Shown here in pieces: positions 12,789 to 13,028 of a stretch of DNA of 13,028 nt. The notes under the pieces are model-generated. The model ran no database searches, had not been told where the DNA came from, and saw only the letters and a list, made by a program, of their open reading frames with translations. A program made the position numbers and the translations under genes. Where the stretch lies: positions 1 to 13,028 of the forward strand of contig JAIJEI010000043.1 of the NCBI GenBank assembly GCA_022739095.1. Reading direction: 5' to 3'. This stretch comes from Bifidobacterium sp. Lineage in GTDB: Bacteria > Actinomycetota > Actinomycetes > Actinomycetales > Bifidobacteriaceae. Every line of letters begins with the position of its first letter. Positions within the stretch are counted from its first letter, which is position 1.

Positions 12789-13028
12789 ATGAATCGTGCA
12801 CAAGCACTCAGCAAGCTCAGCAGGAGCGATATGCACAATGCCGCCGCCGAGCGCGGGACGCAACGAATATTCGCGTGGAACCGCGCGCATTGGATTGGCA
12901 TGGTTGTACTGATAGCGGTGTTGTTGCTGCTGCAGTGGAGCTCATCAATGTATCTCATGCCCGACGAGGTCCTTGACAGGGCTGCCAAAAACCTGTTCGT
13001 ATGGTTCCCCGGTATGGTGCTGCACTGG
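12789..13028 (+). CDS. Membrane protein of unknown function, N-terminal part (cut by window edge)
   Basis: Eighty codons are visible, open to the window end, starting MNRAQALSKLSRSDMHNAAA. The start is well supported: AAAGGAGG (12775-12782) lies 6 bases before the ATG. A hydrophilic N-terminus of about 33 residues is followed by a strong transmembrane helix (about 36-54, HWIGMVVLIAVLLLLQW), then a short polar segment (YLMPDEVLDRAAKN) and the start of another hydrophobic region (LFVWFPGMVL). It is divergent from the receiver-kinase chimera and shares a 146-bp control region with it, so it may be a regulated target or the membrane sensor of that system. I do not recognise the family. Confidence 0.7.
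   Translation, partial: MNRAQALSKLSRSDMHNAAAERGTQRIFAWNRAHWIGMVVLIAVLLLLQWSSSMYLMPDEVLDRAAKNLFVWFPGMVLHW

Noticed and set aside
12368..12976. A 202-codon plus-strand frame across the start of the receiver-kinase gene
   Set aside because: It is antisense to the receiver domain and out of frame with the well-supported start at 12789.

Overview
The window looks like chromosomal DNA of a high-GC Gram-positive bacterium, most likely Bifidobacterium longum or a close relative. This rests on recognised protein families and their style, not on a search. Supporting signs are the ThiE-ThiC fusion protein, the actinobacterial start of glycyl-tRNA synthetase at the left edge, and G/C-rich hairpin elements between genes.

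Layout. (1) 1-69, minus: first 23 codons of glyS. (2) 144-3297, minus: a compact five-gene operon encoding a small membrane protein, a winged-helix regulator, an ABC-2-like permease, an ABC ATPase and a second permease related to the first. Overlapping stops and starts join the first three genes. Two TTTCC-N5-GGAAA palindromes lie on a plausible promoter just upstream and probably bind the operon's own regulator. (3) 3514-10108: the thiamine locus. A TPP riboswitch precedes thiM, then come a fused thiE-thiC gene, thiD and a small MTH1187/YkoF-type thiamine-binding protein. A p97/CDC48-like AAA+ ATPase with no evident thiamine role sits on the opposite strand between thiC and thiD. (4) 10109-11026: a probable terminator, a regulatory-looking stretch with three CCGCCYCATG boxes spaced exactly 19 bp apart, and the remains of an MFS transporter. 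(5) 11035-12642, minus: one reading frame joining a NarL-type receiver, a truncated LuxR helix-turn-helix and the transmembrane-plus-kinase half of a NarX/DesK-type histidine kinase. It is probably the product of an in-frame deletion. (6) 12789-13028, plus: the start of a divergent membrane protein that runs off the window.

How the genes work together. ThiC makes hydroxymethylpyrimidine phosphate (HMP-P), ThiD phosphorylates it to HMP-PP, ThiM phosphorylates salvaged hydroxyethylthiazole, and ThiE couples the two to thiamine phosphate. No thiazole-synthesis genes (thiG, thiS, thiH or thiO) and no final kinase are present here, so this locus makes the pyrimidine and salvages the thiazole. The riboswitch should shut down at least thiM, and probably thiEC, when thiamine diphosphate is plentiful. 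The left-hand ABC operon looks like a self-regulated exporter or stress-response system of unknown substrate.

The items most worth a second look are the receiver-kinase chimera with its membrane-topology conflict, the 19-bp-phased boxes, the paired operators of the ABC operon, the 99-bp inverted repeat between thiC and the ATPase, and the ATPase that lacks one of the two usual arginine fingers.
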